Positions 1 through 5,752 of a stretch of DNA of 6,330 nucleotides are shown here, one piece after another. A program made the position numbers and the translations under genes. The stretch comes from Bacteroidales bacterium UBA3623. Its GTDB lineage: Bacteria > Bacteroidota > Bacteroidia > Bacteroidales > UBA932. The stretch covers positions 1-6,330 of the forward strand of contig DFLI01000054.1 of NCBI GenBank assembly GCA_002373715.1, given 5' to 3'. Under the pieces are notes generated by a model. The model was given only the letters and a program-made list of their open reading frames with translations, ran no database searches and was not told the DNA's origin. The number at the start of each line of letters is the position of its first letter. The first letter of the stretch is position 1.

Positions 1-164
1 TGGGTGTGAACAACCAGTTCGCCAGCTTCTTCGGCGGCACCTCGCTGCTGATCCTTGTGGGCGTAATCCTGGACACCCTGCAGCAGATTGAGAGCTACCT
101 GCTCATGCGTCACTACGACGGTCTCATGAAGACGGGTCGCCTCACTGGCCGCTCTGGAATGTAA
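1..164 (+). CDS. secY: Protein translocase subunit SecY, C-terminal end (5' end outside window)
   Basis: SecY is the central channel subunit of the SecYEG complex in the inner membrane, which moves unfolded proteins across or into the membrane. Only the last 53 complete codons are present, read from base 3 and ending at TAA 162-164. They show the end of the last transmembrane helix (GGTSLLILVGVILDTLQQIE) followed by a short, basic cytoplasmic tail ending RLTGRSGM. This matches the SecY family, where a GTSLLI motif starts helix 10 and a positively charged tail follows. The position directly before map in a ribosomal-protein operon is the usual one in Bacteroidota and many other bacteria. Nothing can be said about the missing N-terminal nine helices. 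The identification rests on both the motif and the neighbours. Confidence 0.95.
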   Translation, partial: GVNNQFASFFGGTSLLILVGVILDTLQQIESYLLMRHYDGLMKTGRLTGRSGM

Positions 165-191
165 TTTTTGAATGTACTATCGATAATCGAT

Positions 192-971
192 ATGGTAAGG
201 CCTAAGACCGAAGAAGAGATCGAGCTGCTCCGCATCAACGGAGATCTGGTGTCCCGTACACTGGCAGAGGTCGGTAAACTGGTCGCCCCTGGTGTGACAA
301 CTGCGAAGTTGAACGAGGTGGCCGAGACCTTTATCCGTGACCACGGTGCAGTCCCTTCCTTCAAAGGTTTCGATGGCTTTCCCGCAGCTCTCTGCATGAG
401 CGTTAACGATGTGGTTGTGCACGGTTTTCCGTCCGACCGCCCCTTGGAAGAGGGAGACATCGTTTCCGTAGATTGCGGAACCTTGTACAAAGGCTATAAC
501 GGTGATTCGGCTTACACCTTCCCTGTTGGGGAGGTGGATGCCGAAACCCGGAAACTTCTGGATGTTACCAAGGCATCCCTGTACAAGGGCATTGAAGCTG
601 CTGTGGCAGGCAATCGCACGGGCGATATCGGATACGCGGTGCAGTCGTACGCAGAGTCATTCGGTTTCTCCGTTGTCCGCGAATTGGAAGGACACGGCGT
701 TGGCAAAGAGATGCACGAGGACCCCGGCGTTCCCAACTACGGGAGAAGGGGCCACGGCGCTCGCCTTACAGAAGGAATGACCATTTGTATTGAGCCGATG
801 ATTTGTGCTGGTGGCAGAGGTGTGTACCTTGCAAGAAATGGTTGGGCAGTACACACGGCCGATCACAAGAATGCCGCTCACTACGAGCTTACGGTTGTTG
901 TCCGGAAAGGCCGGGCCGAACAGTTATCGACCTTCGATTACATTGAGAAAGATGGTTCCATTAAATTTTAA
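192..971 (+). CDS. map: Type I methionine aminopeptidase
   Basis: This cytoplasmic metalloenzyme removes the initiator methionine from new proteins when the second residue is small. The 259-residue product has the full pita-bread fold signature. The five metal ligands are visible as D94 (SVDCG), D105 (NGDSAYTF), H168 (GHGVGKEMHE), E201 (IEPM) and E232 (HYELTV), with the catalytic-pocket histidines H77 (VVHG) and H175. These sit 2 or 3 positions before their E. coli counterparts (97, 108, 171, 204, 235), which supports the ATG at 192 as the start. An in-frame TTG at 168 would add eight residues with no counterpart in the family and would begin 3 bases after the secY stop. No N-terminal zinc-finger or SH3-binding extension is present, so this is the short type Ia form. 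Unlike its ribosomal neighbours, the gene uses some non-preferred codons. The gap to secY is 27 bases. Confidence 0.96.
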   Translation: MVRPKTEEEIELLRINGDLVSRTLAEVGKLVAPGVTTAKLNEVAETFIRDHGAVPSFKGFDGFPAALCMSVNDVVVHGFPSDRPLEEGDIVSVDCGTLYKGYNGDSAYTFPVGEVDAETRKLLDVTKASLYKGIEAAVAGNRTGDIGYAVQSYAESFGFSVVRELEGHGVGKEMHEDPGVPNYGRRGHGARLTEGMTICIEPMICAGGRGVYLARNGWAVHTADHKNAAHYELTVVVRKGRAEQLSTFDYIEKDGSIKF

Positions 972-986
972 AGTGATTTTTTAACT

Positions 987-1205
987 ATGTCCAAACAAGT
1001 AGCTATCGAGCAGGATGGTACTGTGATTGAAACCCTTCCCAACGCCATGTTCCGCGTTGAGCTGGAGAACGGTCACGTCCTCCTCTGCAACATTTCTGGT
1101 AAGATGAGGATGAACTTTATCCATATCCTTCTCGGTGACAGGGTCAAAGTTGAGATCTCGCCTTACGATTTAACCAAAGGAAGAATTTCTTTCAGATACA
1201 AATAA
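987..1205 (+). CDS. infA: Translation initiation factor IF-1
   Basis: IF-1 is a small OB-fold protein that binds the A site of the 30S subunit during initiation and works with IF-2 and IF-3. The product is 72 residues, exactly the E. coli length. It carries the family core GTVIETLPNAMFRVELENGH, then ISGKMR, and ends in the typical PYDLTKGRISFRYK. The start at ATG 987 is fixed by this length match and lies 15 bases after the map stop. No Shine-Dalgarno sequence is seen upstream, only a T/A-rich stretch. Gene order map-infA-rpmJ is conserved in Bacteroidota and Firmicutes, unlike E. coli where infA sits elsewhere. Identification is secure. Confidence 0.97.
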   Translation: MSKQVAIEQDGTVIETLPNAMFRVELENGHVLLCNISGKMRMNFIHILLGDRVKVEISPYDLTKGRISFRYK

Positions 1206-1218
1206 AAACTAGATAACG

Positions 1219-1335
1219 ATGAAAGTCAAGACCTCCATCAAGAAACGCAGTGAAGACTGCAAGATTGTCCGGCGTAAAGGCCGCCTGTACGTTATCTGCA
1301 AGAAGAACCCCAAGTTCAAGATGCGCCAGGGTTAA
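1219..1335 (+). CDS. rpmJ: 50S ribosomal protein L36 (bL36), partly degraded zinc site
   Basis: L36 is the smallest protein of the large ribosomal subunit and helps organise 23S rRNA. The frame starts at ATG 1219 and stops at TAA 1333-1335, giving 38 residues: MKVKTSIKKR at the start, then CKIVRRKGRLYVIC and an end of KMRQG. The zinc-binding form of L36 has Cys-Cys-Cys-His at about positions 11, 14, 27 and 33. Here position 11 is Ser and position 33 is Phe, while C14 and C27 remain, so a normal four-ligand zinc site cannot form. This makes it a zinc-independent (C-minus) form retaining two of the ligands. It lies 13 bases after infA and 31 bases before rpsM, its normal place. It is short enough that a length-filtered gene finder could miss it. 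Confidence 0.95.
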   Translation: MKVKTSIKKRSEDCKIVRRKGRLYVICKKNPKFKMRQG

Positions 1336-1366
1336 TAAGTGTAACTAATAAAAGTACAGATAGAAT

Positions 1367-1744
1367 ATGGCAAGAATAGCCGGTGTTGATTTACCGAACA
1401 ACAAACACGGAGTTATAGGTCTCACCTATATCTACGGAATCGGCCGTAGCAGCGCCCAGACCATTCTGGACAAGTGCGGCATCGACCCTACTATCAAAGT
1501 CGGAGACTGGAACGACGAGCAGATTGCCGCCATCCGTGCCCTCATCAACAACGAGTACAAGATTGAGGGTGAACTCCGTTCTTCTGTCCAGATGGACATC
1601 AAGCGCCTCATGGATATCGGCTGCTACCGTGGTATCCGCCACCGTGCAGGCCTCCCTGTCCGTGGTCAGAGCACCAAGAACAACGCCCGTACCCGCAAGG
1701 GTAAGAAGAAGACCGTTGCCAACAAGAAGAAAGCAACCAAGTAA
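1367..1744 (+). CDS. rpsM: 30S ribosomal protein S13 (uS13)
   Basis: S13 sits in the head of the small subunit, contacts the large subunit through bridges, and reaches the P-site tRNA with its basic tail. The 125-residue product begins MARIAGVDLPNNKHG, has the helix-two-turn-helix segment around YIYGIGRSSAQTIL (residues 21-34), the conserved RLMDIGCYRGIRHRAGLPVR (80-99), and a Lys/Arg-rich end, GKKKTVANKKKATK. This is the standard S13 layout, and the tail closely resembles what I recall of Bacteroides S13. The ATG at 1367 is the only sensible start, as the family normally begins MARIAGV. There is no Shine-Dalgarno sequence. Codons 3, 4 and 9 are AGA, ATA and TTA, which are rare later in the gene. 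It opens the alpha-operon part of the cluster; no S4-binding leader could be recognised in the 31 bases upstream. Confidence 0.97.
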   Translation: MARIAGVDLPNNKHGVIGLTYIYGIGRSSAQTILDKCGIDPTIKVGDWNDEQIAAIRALINNEYKIEGELRSSVQMDIKRLMDIGCYRGIRHRAGLPVRGQSTKNNARTRKGKKKTVANKKKATK

Positions 1745-1757
1745 AGTCTGATCAGTT

Positions 1758-2147
1758 ATGGCAAAGAAAACTACAACTACCAAGAAAAGAGTTGTCAAGG
1801 TAGAGGCTTATGGCCAGGCCCATATCTCCTCCACTTTCAACAATGTGATCGTTTCCCTCACCAATGCGCAGGGTCAGGTGATCAGCTGGTCTTCCGCTGG
1901 TAAGTGCGGTTTCCGCGGTTCCAAGAAGAACACCCCGTACGCCGCCCAGATGGCCGCAGAAGATGCGTCCAAGACCGCCTTTGACGCCGGTCTCCGTAAG
2001 GTGAAGTGCTATGTGAAGGGCCCGGGTGCCGGTCGTGAGAGCGCCATCCGTACCATCAACAATGCTGGCATCGTGGTCACCGAGATTATCGACGTTACCC
2101 CTATGCCGCACAATGGTTGCCGTCCTAAGGGCCGCCGTAAAGTTTAA
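1758..2147 (+). CDS. rpsK: 30S ribosomal protein S11 (uS11)
   Basis: S11 forms part of the platform of the small subunit near the E site and the mRNA exit path. The product has 129 residues, the usual size. After a Lys/Thr-rich start it carries AHISSTFNNVIVSLT (residues 21-35), SWSSAGKCGFRGSKKNTPYA (43-62), VKGPGAGRESAIR (86-98) and the C-terminal HNGCRPKGRRKV. The N119-G120 pair matches the E. coli site where asparagine becomes isoaspartate; whether that happens here is inference. The start at ATG 1758 follows the rpsM stop by 13 bases. The gene is strongly codon-biased, with one AGA at codon 11 and CGT/CGC for the later arginines. Identification is secure. Confidence 0.97.
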   Translation: MAKKTTTTKKRVVKVEAYGQAHISSTFNNVIVSLTNAQGQVISWSSAGKCGFRGSKKNTPYAAQMAAEDASKTAFDAGLRKVKCYVKGPGAGRESAIRTINNAGIVVTEIIDVTPMPHNGCRPKGRRKV

Positions 2148-2166
2148 TTTTTAAAGAAGAAGAACT

Positions 2167-2769
2167 ATGGCAAGATATACTGGTCCTACCACTAGAATCG
2201 CCCGTAAGTTTGGCGAGCCTATCTATGGCCCTGACAAGACCTTCGAAAAGAGAAATACCCCTCCCGGACAGCATGGCCTCGCTGCCAAGCGCAAGAAGAC
2301 CAAGGAGTATGGTGCCCAGCTCAAGGAGAAGCAGAAAGTGAAGTACATGTACGGTGTGCTGGAGCGTCAGTTCCGTAACATCTACGGCCGCGCTGCCCGT
2401 ATGAAGGGTCAGACCGGTGAAAACCTCATCCTCCTCCTGGAAGCCCGTCTGGACAACCTGGTGTACCGTCTGGGCTTTGCCCCTACCCGCGCTGCCGCCC
2501 GTCAGCTGGTTCTGCACCGCCACATTACCCTGGATGGTGTTGTTTGCAACATCCCTTCCTGCCAGGTGAAGCCCGGTCAGGTGATCGCCGTTCGCGAGCG
2601 CTCCAAGAGCCTCGAGGTTATCGCCAACAGCGTTGCCGCAGCCACCAAGTATTCCTGGTTGGAGTTCGACGCTGCCAACCTGAGCGGTAAGTTCCTGAAT
2701 GTCCCCGCCCGCGAGGAGATTCCTGAGAACATCAACGAGCAGCTCATCGTAGACCTCTACTCCAAGTAA
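2167..2769 (+). CDS. rpsD: 30S ribosomal protein S4 (uS4), cysteine-free N-terminus
   Basis: S4 is a primary 16S rRNA-binding protein that starts assembly of the small subunit body and lines the mRNA entry channel. The 200-residue product begins MARYTGPTTR, contains the family signature PPGQHG (residues 32-37) and EKQKVKYMYGVLERQFRN (54-71), then an S4 RNA-binding domain at about 92-155 (LEARLDNLVYRLGF, TRAAARQLVLHRHI), and ends INEQLIVDLYSK. The N-terminal region has no cysteine, so it is a zinc-free form. In E. coli S4 represses the alpha operon by binding its mRNA; the sequence shows no evidence for or against this here. A purine run, AAAGAAGAAGAA at 2153-2164, lies just before the start and is the closest thing to a ribosome binding site in the window. 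The gap from rpsK is 19 bases. Confidence 0.97.
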   Translation: MARYTGPTTRIARKFGEPIYGPDKTFEKRNTPPGQHGLAAKRKKTKEYGAQLKEKQKVKYMYGVLERQFRNIYGRAARMKGQTGENLILLLEARLDNLVYRLGFAPTRAAARQLVLHRHITLDGVVCNIPSCQVKPGQVIAVRERSKSLEVIANSVAAATKYSWLEFDAANLSGKFLNVPAREEIPENINEQLIVDLYSK

Positions 2770-2791
2770 TAGCATTTAACACCCCAATCAT

Positions 2792-3799
2792 ATGGCAATC
2801 TTAGCATTTCAGAAACCGGACAAGGTGATCATGCTCGAAGGCACCGAGACCGTGGGAAGATTCGAGTTCAGACCCCTTGAGCCTGGCTACGGACAAACCA
2901 TCGGCAACGCCCTCCGTCGCATCCTCCTCGCCTCCCTGGAAGGTTTCGCCATCTCTCAGATCCAGATCTCTGGTGTTCAGCAGGAATTCCAGACCATCCC
3001 TGGCGTCATCGAGGGAATGCAGGATATCATCCTGAACCTCAAGCAGGTCCGTTTCCGCCGCATGGTGGACACCGTAGACTCCGAGGTAGCGAACCTCACA
3101 ATCAGCGGCAAGAGCGAATTTACCGCTGAGGACATCTCCAAAGGATTGTCTTCTTTCAAGGTGTTGAATCCCGAGCTGCACATCTGCTCGCTGGAGCCTT
3201 CCGTAAAGATTAACATCACCCTGACCATCACCAAGGGTCGCGGCTTTGTTCCCGCCGAGGAAGAGCGCGACGCTTCGACGCCCATCGGCACCATTCCCGT
3301 GGACGCCATCTATACGCCTATCAAGAAGGTGAACTGGAGCGTGGAGAATTACCGCGTGGAACAGAAGACTGACTATGAGAAGCTGAACCTGGAGATTGTC
3401 ACCGATGGTTCCATCTCCCCGGAGGCCGCCCTGCAGGACGCAGCCAACATCCTCATCTATCACTTCAAGCTCTTCACCGACGATAAGAAGATCTCCATTG
3501 AGTCTTCCGTAGAAACCGACAGCAAGGAGCTTGACGAGGAATCCCTGAGAATGCGTCACCTTCTCCTGACCAAGCTTTCCGACATGGGCCTTTCCGTACG
3601 TGCCTTCAACTGCCTGAAAGCTGCCGACATCGACACCTTCGCAGACCTCGTGTCCTATAGCCGCAGCGAACTGATGAAGTTCCGCAACTTCGGCCGTAAG
3701 TCTCTGAGCGAAATCGACCTGCTGGTAGAGAAGATGAAGCTTTCCTTCGGAATGGATGTCACCAAGTACAATATTGAACCTAAGAAAAAGATCGTTTAA
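2792..3799 (+). CDS. rpoA: DNA-directed RNA polymerase subunit alpha
   Basis: The alpha subunit dimerises to start RNA polymerase assembly, and its C-terminal domain binds DNA UP elements and activators. The product is 335 residues. The N-terminal domain (about 1-235) includes FEFRPLEPGYGQTIGNALRR (24-43), where R43 corresponds to the E. coli R45 region contacting beta. An acidic linker, ETDSKELDEE, follows, then the C-terminal domain (about 255-325). The DNA-contact residues of E. coli (R265, N268, C269, G296, K298, S299, E302) are all matched here by R270, N273, C274, G301, K303, S304 and E307, so UP-element recognition looks intact. The basic tail EPKKKIV closes the protein. After codon 4 (TTA) the gene contains no TTA, CTA or TCA codon in frame, a mark of strong codon bias. 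The gap to rpsD is 22 bases; rplQ follows after 2 bases, suggesting translational coupling. Confidence 0.97.
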   Translation: MAILAFQKPDKVIMLEGTETVGRFEFRPLEPGYGQTIGNALRRILLASLEGFAISQIQISGVQQEFQTIPGVIEGMQDIILNLKQVRFRRMVDTVDSEVANLTISGKSEFTAEDISKGLSSFKVLNPELHICSLEPSVKINITLTITKGRGFVPAEEERDASTPIGTIPVDAIYTPIKKVNWSVENYRVEQKTDYEKLNLEIVTDGSISPEAALQDAANILIYHFKLFTDDKKISIESSVETDSKELDEESLRMRHLLLTKLSDMGLSVRAFNCLKAADIDTFADLVSYSRSELMKFRNFGRKSLSEIDLLVEKMKLSFGMDVTKYNIEPKKKIV

Positions 3800-3801
3800 C
3801 A

Positions 3802-4299
3802 ATGAGACACAATAGAGCAGTCAATCATCTTGGTCGTAAGAGCGGTCACCGCAAGGCGATGCTCGCCAACATGGCATCCTCCCTCATCCTGAAGAAGAGG
3901 ATCACCACTACCGAGGCCAAGGCCAAGGCCCTGAAGCCTTACGTAGAGCCCCTTATCACCAAGTCCAAAGAAGATACTACCCACTCTCGCCGCGTAGTCT
4001 TCAGCTATCTGAAAGACAAAGAGGCAACAGCCGAACTCTTCCGCACCATTGCTCCCAAGGTGGCTGAGCGTCCCGGTGGATACCTCCGTATCCTCCACAC
4101 TGGCTTCCGCCAGGGTGATGCCGCCGAAATGGTTCTGGTAGAGCTGGTAGATTTCAACGAGGCCGCCCTTGCCGCCGGCAAGAAGGAAGCCAAGAAGACT
4201 ACCCGTCGCAGCCGCGCCAAGAAGGCCGAGGCTCCCGCAGAGGAAGCCGCTCCCGCCGCCGAGGCCGCACCTGCTGCTGAAGCTCCCGCTGCAGAGTAA
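3802..4299 (+). CDS. rplQ: 50S ribosomal protein L17 (bL17) with Ala/Pro/Glu-rich C-terminal extension
   Basis: L17 binds 23S rRNA near the peptide exit side of the large subunit. Residues 1-118 are the normal L17 core, with MRHNRAVNHLGRKSGHRKAM at the start, LILKKRITTTEAKAKALKPY (28-47), and RILHTGFRQGDAAEMVLVEL near its end. Residues 119-165 form an extension: first a basic part (GKKEAKKTTRRSRAKK), then an acidic Ala/Pro/Glu tail with AAPAAE repeated. E. coli L17 is about 127 residues, so some 40 residues are extra. Long Lys/Ala/Glu tails on L17 occur in other Bacteroidota as far as I recall, so this is probably a lineage feature with unknown role. The start is 2 bases after the rpoA stop with no separate ribosome binding site. 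AGA codons appear at positions 2 and 5. It is the last gene before the operon terminator. Confidence 0.95.
   Translation: MRHNRAVNHLGRKSGHRKAMLANMASSLILKKRITTTEAKAKALKPYVEPLITKSKEDTTHSRRVVFSYLKDKEATAELFRTIAPKVAERPGGYLRILHTGFRQGDAAEMVLVELVDFNEAALAAGKKEAKKTTRRSRAKKAEAPAEEAAPAAEAAPAAEAPAAE
4246..4296 (+). repeat. Low-complexity repeat encoding the L17 tail
   Basis: The last 17 codons of rplQ encode AAPAAE twice in tandem (4246-4263 and 4264-4281) followed by APAAE (4282-4296). Codons differ between the copies: Ala appears as GCC, GCT and GCA, Pro as CCC and CCT, and Glu as GAG and GAA. The repeat is therefore seen at protein level more than at DNA level, which argues against a very recent slippage expansion. 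Confidence 0.75.
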
Positions 4300-4320
4300 T
4301 CTGAAACCTAAACTTCTTTA

Positions 4321-4354
4321 CGCCCGACCAGGAGACTGGCCGGGCGTTTTTTTT
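4321..4354 (+). terminator. Intrinsic terminator of the ribosomal-protein operon
   Basis: The arms CGCCCGACCA (4321-4330) and TGGCCGGGCG (4337-4346) pair over ten positions with a single A-C mismatch, closing a six-base loop, GGAGAC. Eight consecutive T residues follow at 4347-4354. This is a classic GC-rich hairpin with a U-tract, located 21 bases after the rplQ stop. It separates the translation-machinery operon from the sugar genes. Some read-through into the downstream genes cannot be excluded. Confidence 0.93.
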
Positions 4355-4387
4355 CAAAAGGAAGGGGGAATTATGGAAATAATTGCG

Positions 4388-4395
4388 TATATTTG
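4388..4395 (+). promoter_or_regulatory. Probable Bacteroidota-type promoter -7 element for the transporter gene
   Basis: TATATTTG at 4388-4395 matches the Bacteroidota housekeeping -7 consensus TAnnTTTG at every specified position. It sits between the terminator and the transporter start. Transcription would begin at roughly 4399-4404, giving a leader of about 40 bases. That leader is A-rich, ends AAAACACAAAACA before the ATG, and lacks a Shine-Dalgarno sequence, as is usual in this phylum. I find no TTG-type -33 element at the expected 19-21 base spacing, where the sequence is a G/A run (4361-4370), so the promoter may be weak or need an activator. The call rests on one motif and position. 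Confidence 0.6.
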
Positions 4396-4444
4396 GGAAC
4401 TGTAACCACGAAATAGAATTAACTAACAAATAAAACACAAAACA

Positions 4445-5743
4445 ATGTCAAAAAAAGGTAATAGCAACATTATTGCTATCATTGCGATGATCTTCCTCTT
4501 CGGTATGATCTCCTTCGTGACCAATTTGGCCGCCCCTATCGGCAATATCTGGAAAATGCAACCCGGTATTGAGGGCTCCAATTTCTGGGGCATGATGGGT
4601 AACATGATGAACTTCCTGGCCTATGCCATCATGGGTATCCCGGCCGGTAACATGCTCACCAAGTTTGGCTACAAGAAGACGGCCCTCATCGCCATCGCAG
4701 TTGGCTTCCTGGGTGTATTCATCCAGTTCCTGTCCGGTATCGTGGGCGTAGGTTCCTCCCTGGCCGGCCTCCCTGCCAACTTCTTTGTGTACCTGTTCGG
4801 CGCTTTCGTGGCCGGTTTCTCCATGTGTATGCTTAACACCGTGGTGAACCCCATGCTCAAACTGATGGGTGGCGCCCGCTCCAACCAGTACATCCAGATC
4901 GGTGGTTCCTTCAACTCCCTGATGGGTACCCTCACTCCTATGCTGGTTGGTGCTCTCATCGGCACCCTCACCAAAGACTCCCTCATCTCCGACGTGAACC
5001 CCGTGCTGTTCCTGGCCATGGGCGTGTTCGCCTTCGCTTTCATCGTGCTCCTGTTCGTGAACATTCAGGACCCGGAGGCTGTGAAGGATTCCGCCAACGC
5101 CGTTAGCCCTATGAAGTTCAAGCACTTTGTGCTGGGCGTTATTGCCATCTTCGTGTATGTGGGTGTTGAGGTTGGTATCCCCGGAACCCTCAACTTCTAC
5201 CTGTCTGACGCCGAGAAGGGCGCCGGCATGGATCCTTCCACCGCCGTTGCCATCGCCGGTTTCGTGGCCGGTACCTACTGGTTCCTCATGCTCATCGGCC
5301 GTCTCACCTCTTCCGTTATCTCCGGTAAGGTAAGCGCCCGCGCCCAGCTCACCACCGTGAGCGCCGTGGCCCTGGTACTCATTGTTCTGGCCATCATCCT
5401 GGGTAACTCCTCCACCGTTTCCATGCCCGTGTTCAAGGGTGTTCAGGACGGCTTCGGCATGGTTCAGGTTCCCATCGCAGCCCTGCTGCTGGTTCTCTGC
5501 GGCCTCTGCACCTCCGTTATGTGGGGCACCATCTTCGACCTCGCTTGCGAAGGTCTGGGCGCTTCCACCAACCAGGCTTCCGGTATCTTCATGGCCATGG
5601 TAGTGGGTGGCGGTATTGTTCCGCTCATCCAGAACGCCATTGCAGACGCCGTGGGTTACATGCCCAGCTACTGGCTGCTGGCCGTTTGTGTAGCCTTCAT
5701 CCTGTACTTCGCCGCTTTCGGCTCCAAAGTGAAAAAAGCATAA
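4445..5743 (+). CDS. MFS sugar transporter, FucP/GluP (FHS) family, probable glucose/galactose importer
   Basis: This is an inner-membrane sugar importer of the major facilitator superfamily. The 432-residue product shows about twelve hydrophobic helices (roughly 8-28, 53-70, 80-100, 111-135, 158-176, 186-206, 226-246, 265-286, 303-320, 340-358, 376-396, 408-426) and no signal peptide. FHS-family marks are IPAGNMLTKFGYKK (65-78), the helix 4 motif MLNTVVNP (129-136), SFNSLMG (155-161), YVGVEVGIPG (238-247), and IFMAMVVGGGIVP (381-393). In E. coli FucP the acids D46 and E135 are needed for proton coupling; the aligned residues here are N27 and N131, while E242 in helix 7 replaces a FucP glutamine. 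Coupling may therefore differ, possibly to Na+ or through E242. The partner ROK kinase 9 bases downstream supports hexose uptake. Codon bias is as strong as in the ribosomal genes. The exact sugar is not determined by the sequence; fucose, mannose or N-acetylhexosamine are alternatives. Confidence 0.88.
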   Translation: MSKKGNSNIIAIIAMIFLFGMISFVTNLAAPIGNIWKMQPGIEGSNFWGMMGNMMNFLAYAIMGIPAGNMLTKFGYKKTALIAIAVGFLGVFIQFLSGIVGVGSSLAGLPANFFVYLFGAFVAGFSMCMLNTVVNPMLKLMGGARSNQYIQIGGSFNSLMGTLTPMLVGALIGTLTKDSLISDVNPVLFLAMGVFAFAFIVLLFVNIQDPEAVKDSANAVSPMKFKHFVLGVIAIFVYVGVEVGIPGTLNFYLSDAEKGAGMDPSTAVAIAGFVAGTYWFLMLIGRLTSSVISGKVSARAQLTTVSAVALVLIVLAIILGNSSTVSMPVFKGVQDGFGMVQVPIAALLLVLCGLCTSVMWGTIFDLACEGLGASTNQASGIFMAMVVGGGIVPLIQNAIADAVGYMPSYWLLAVCVAFILYFAAFGSKVKKA

Positions 5744-5752
5744 TTCAATATC

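Noticed and set aside
162..170. TAATTTTTG after secY as a promoter -7 element for map
   Set aside because: It has three bases between TA and TTTG instead of two, and it is formed by the secY stop codon plus a T-run. Similar near-matches occur at 962-969 and 2145-2152, also built from A/T-rich gene ends. None has a convincing -33 partner.
168..191. TTG at 168 as an upstream start for map
   Set aside because: The eight added residues have no counterpart in methionine aminopeptidases, and starting at ATG 192 puts the metal ligands 2 or 3 positions from their E. coli numbers.
179..191. Two ATCGAT hexamers separated by one base, ending just before the map ATG
   Set aside because: Each is a short palindrome but together they cannot form a stable hairpin with a workable loop, and a 13-base pattern of this kind can arise by chance. 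No operator could be supported.
1336..1366. Possible S4-responsive regulatory RNA before rpsM, as in the E. coli alpha operon
   Set aside because: The gap is only 31 A-rich bases with no visible hairpin or pseudoknot arms, so nothing in the sequence supports it.
2801..3802. A 333-codon open frame on the - strand opposite rpoA, with similar ones opposite rpsM, rpsK, rpsD and the kinase
   Set aside because: Same cause: codon bias on the + strand removes stops from the matching antisense register. The + strand genes are certain.
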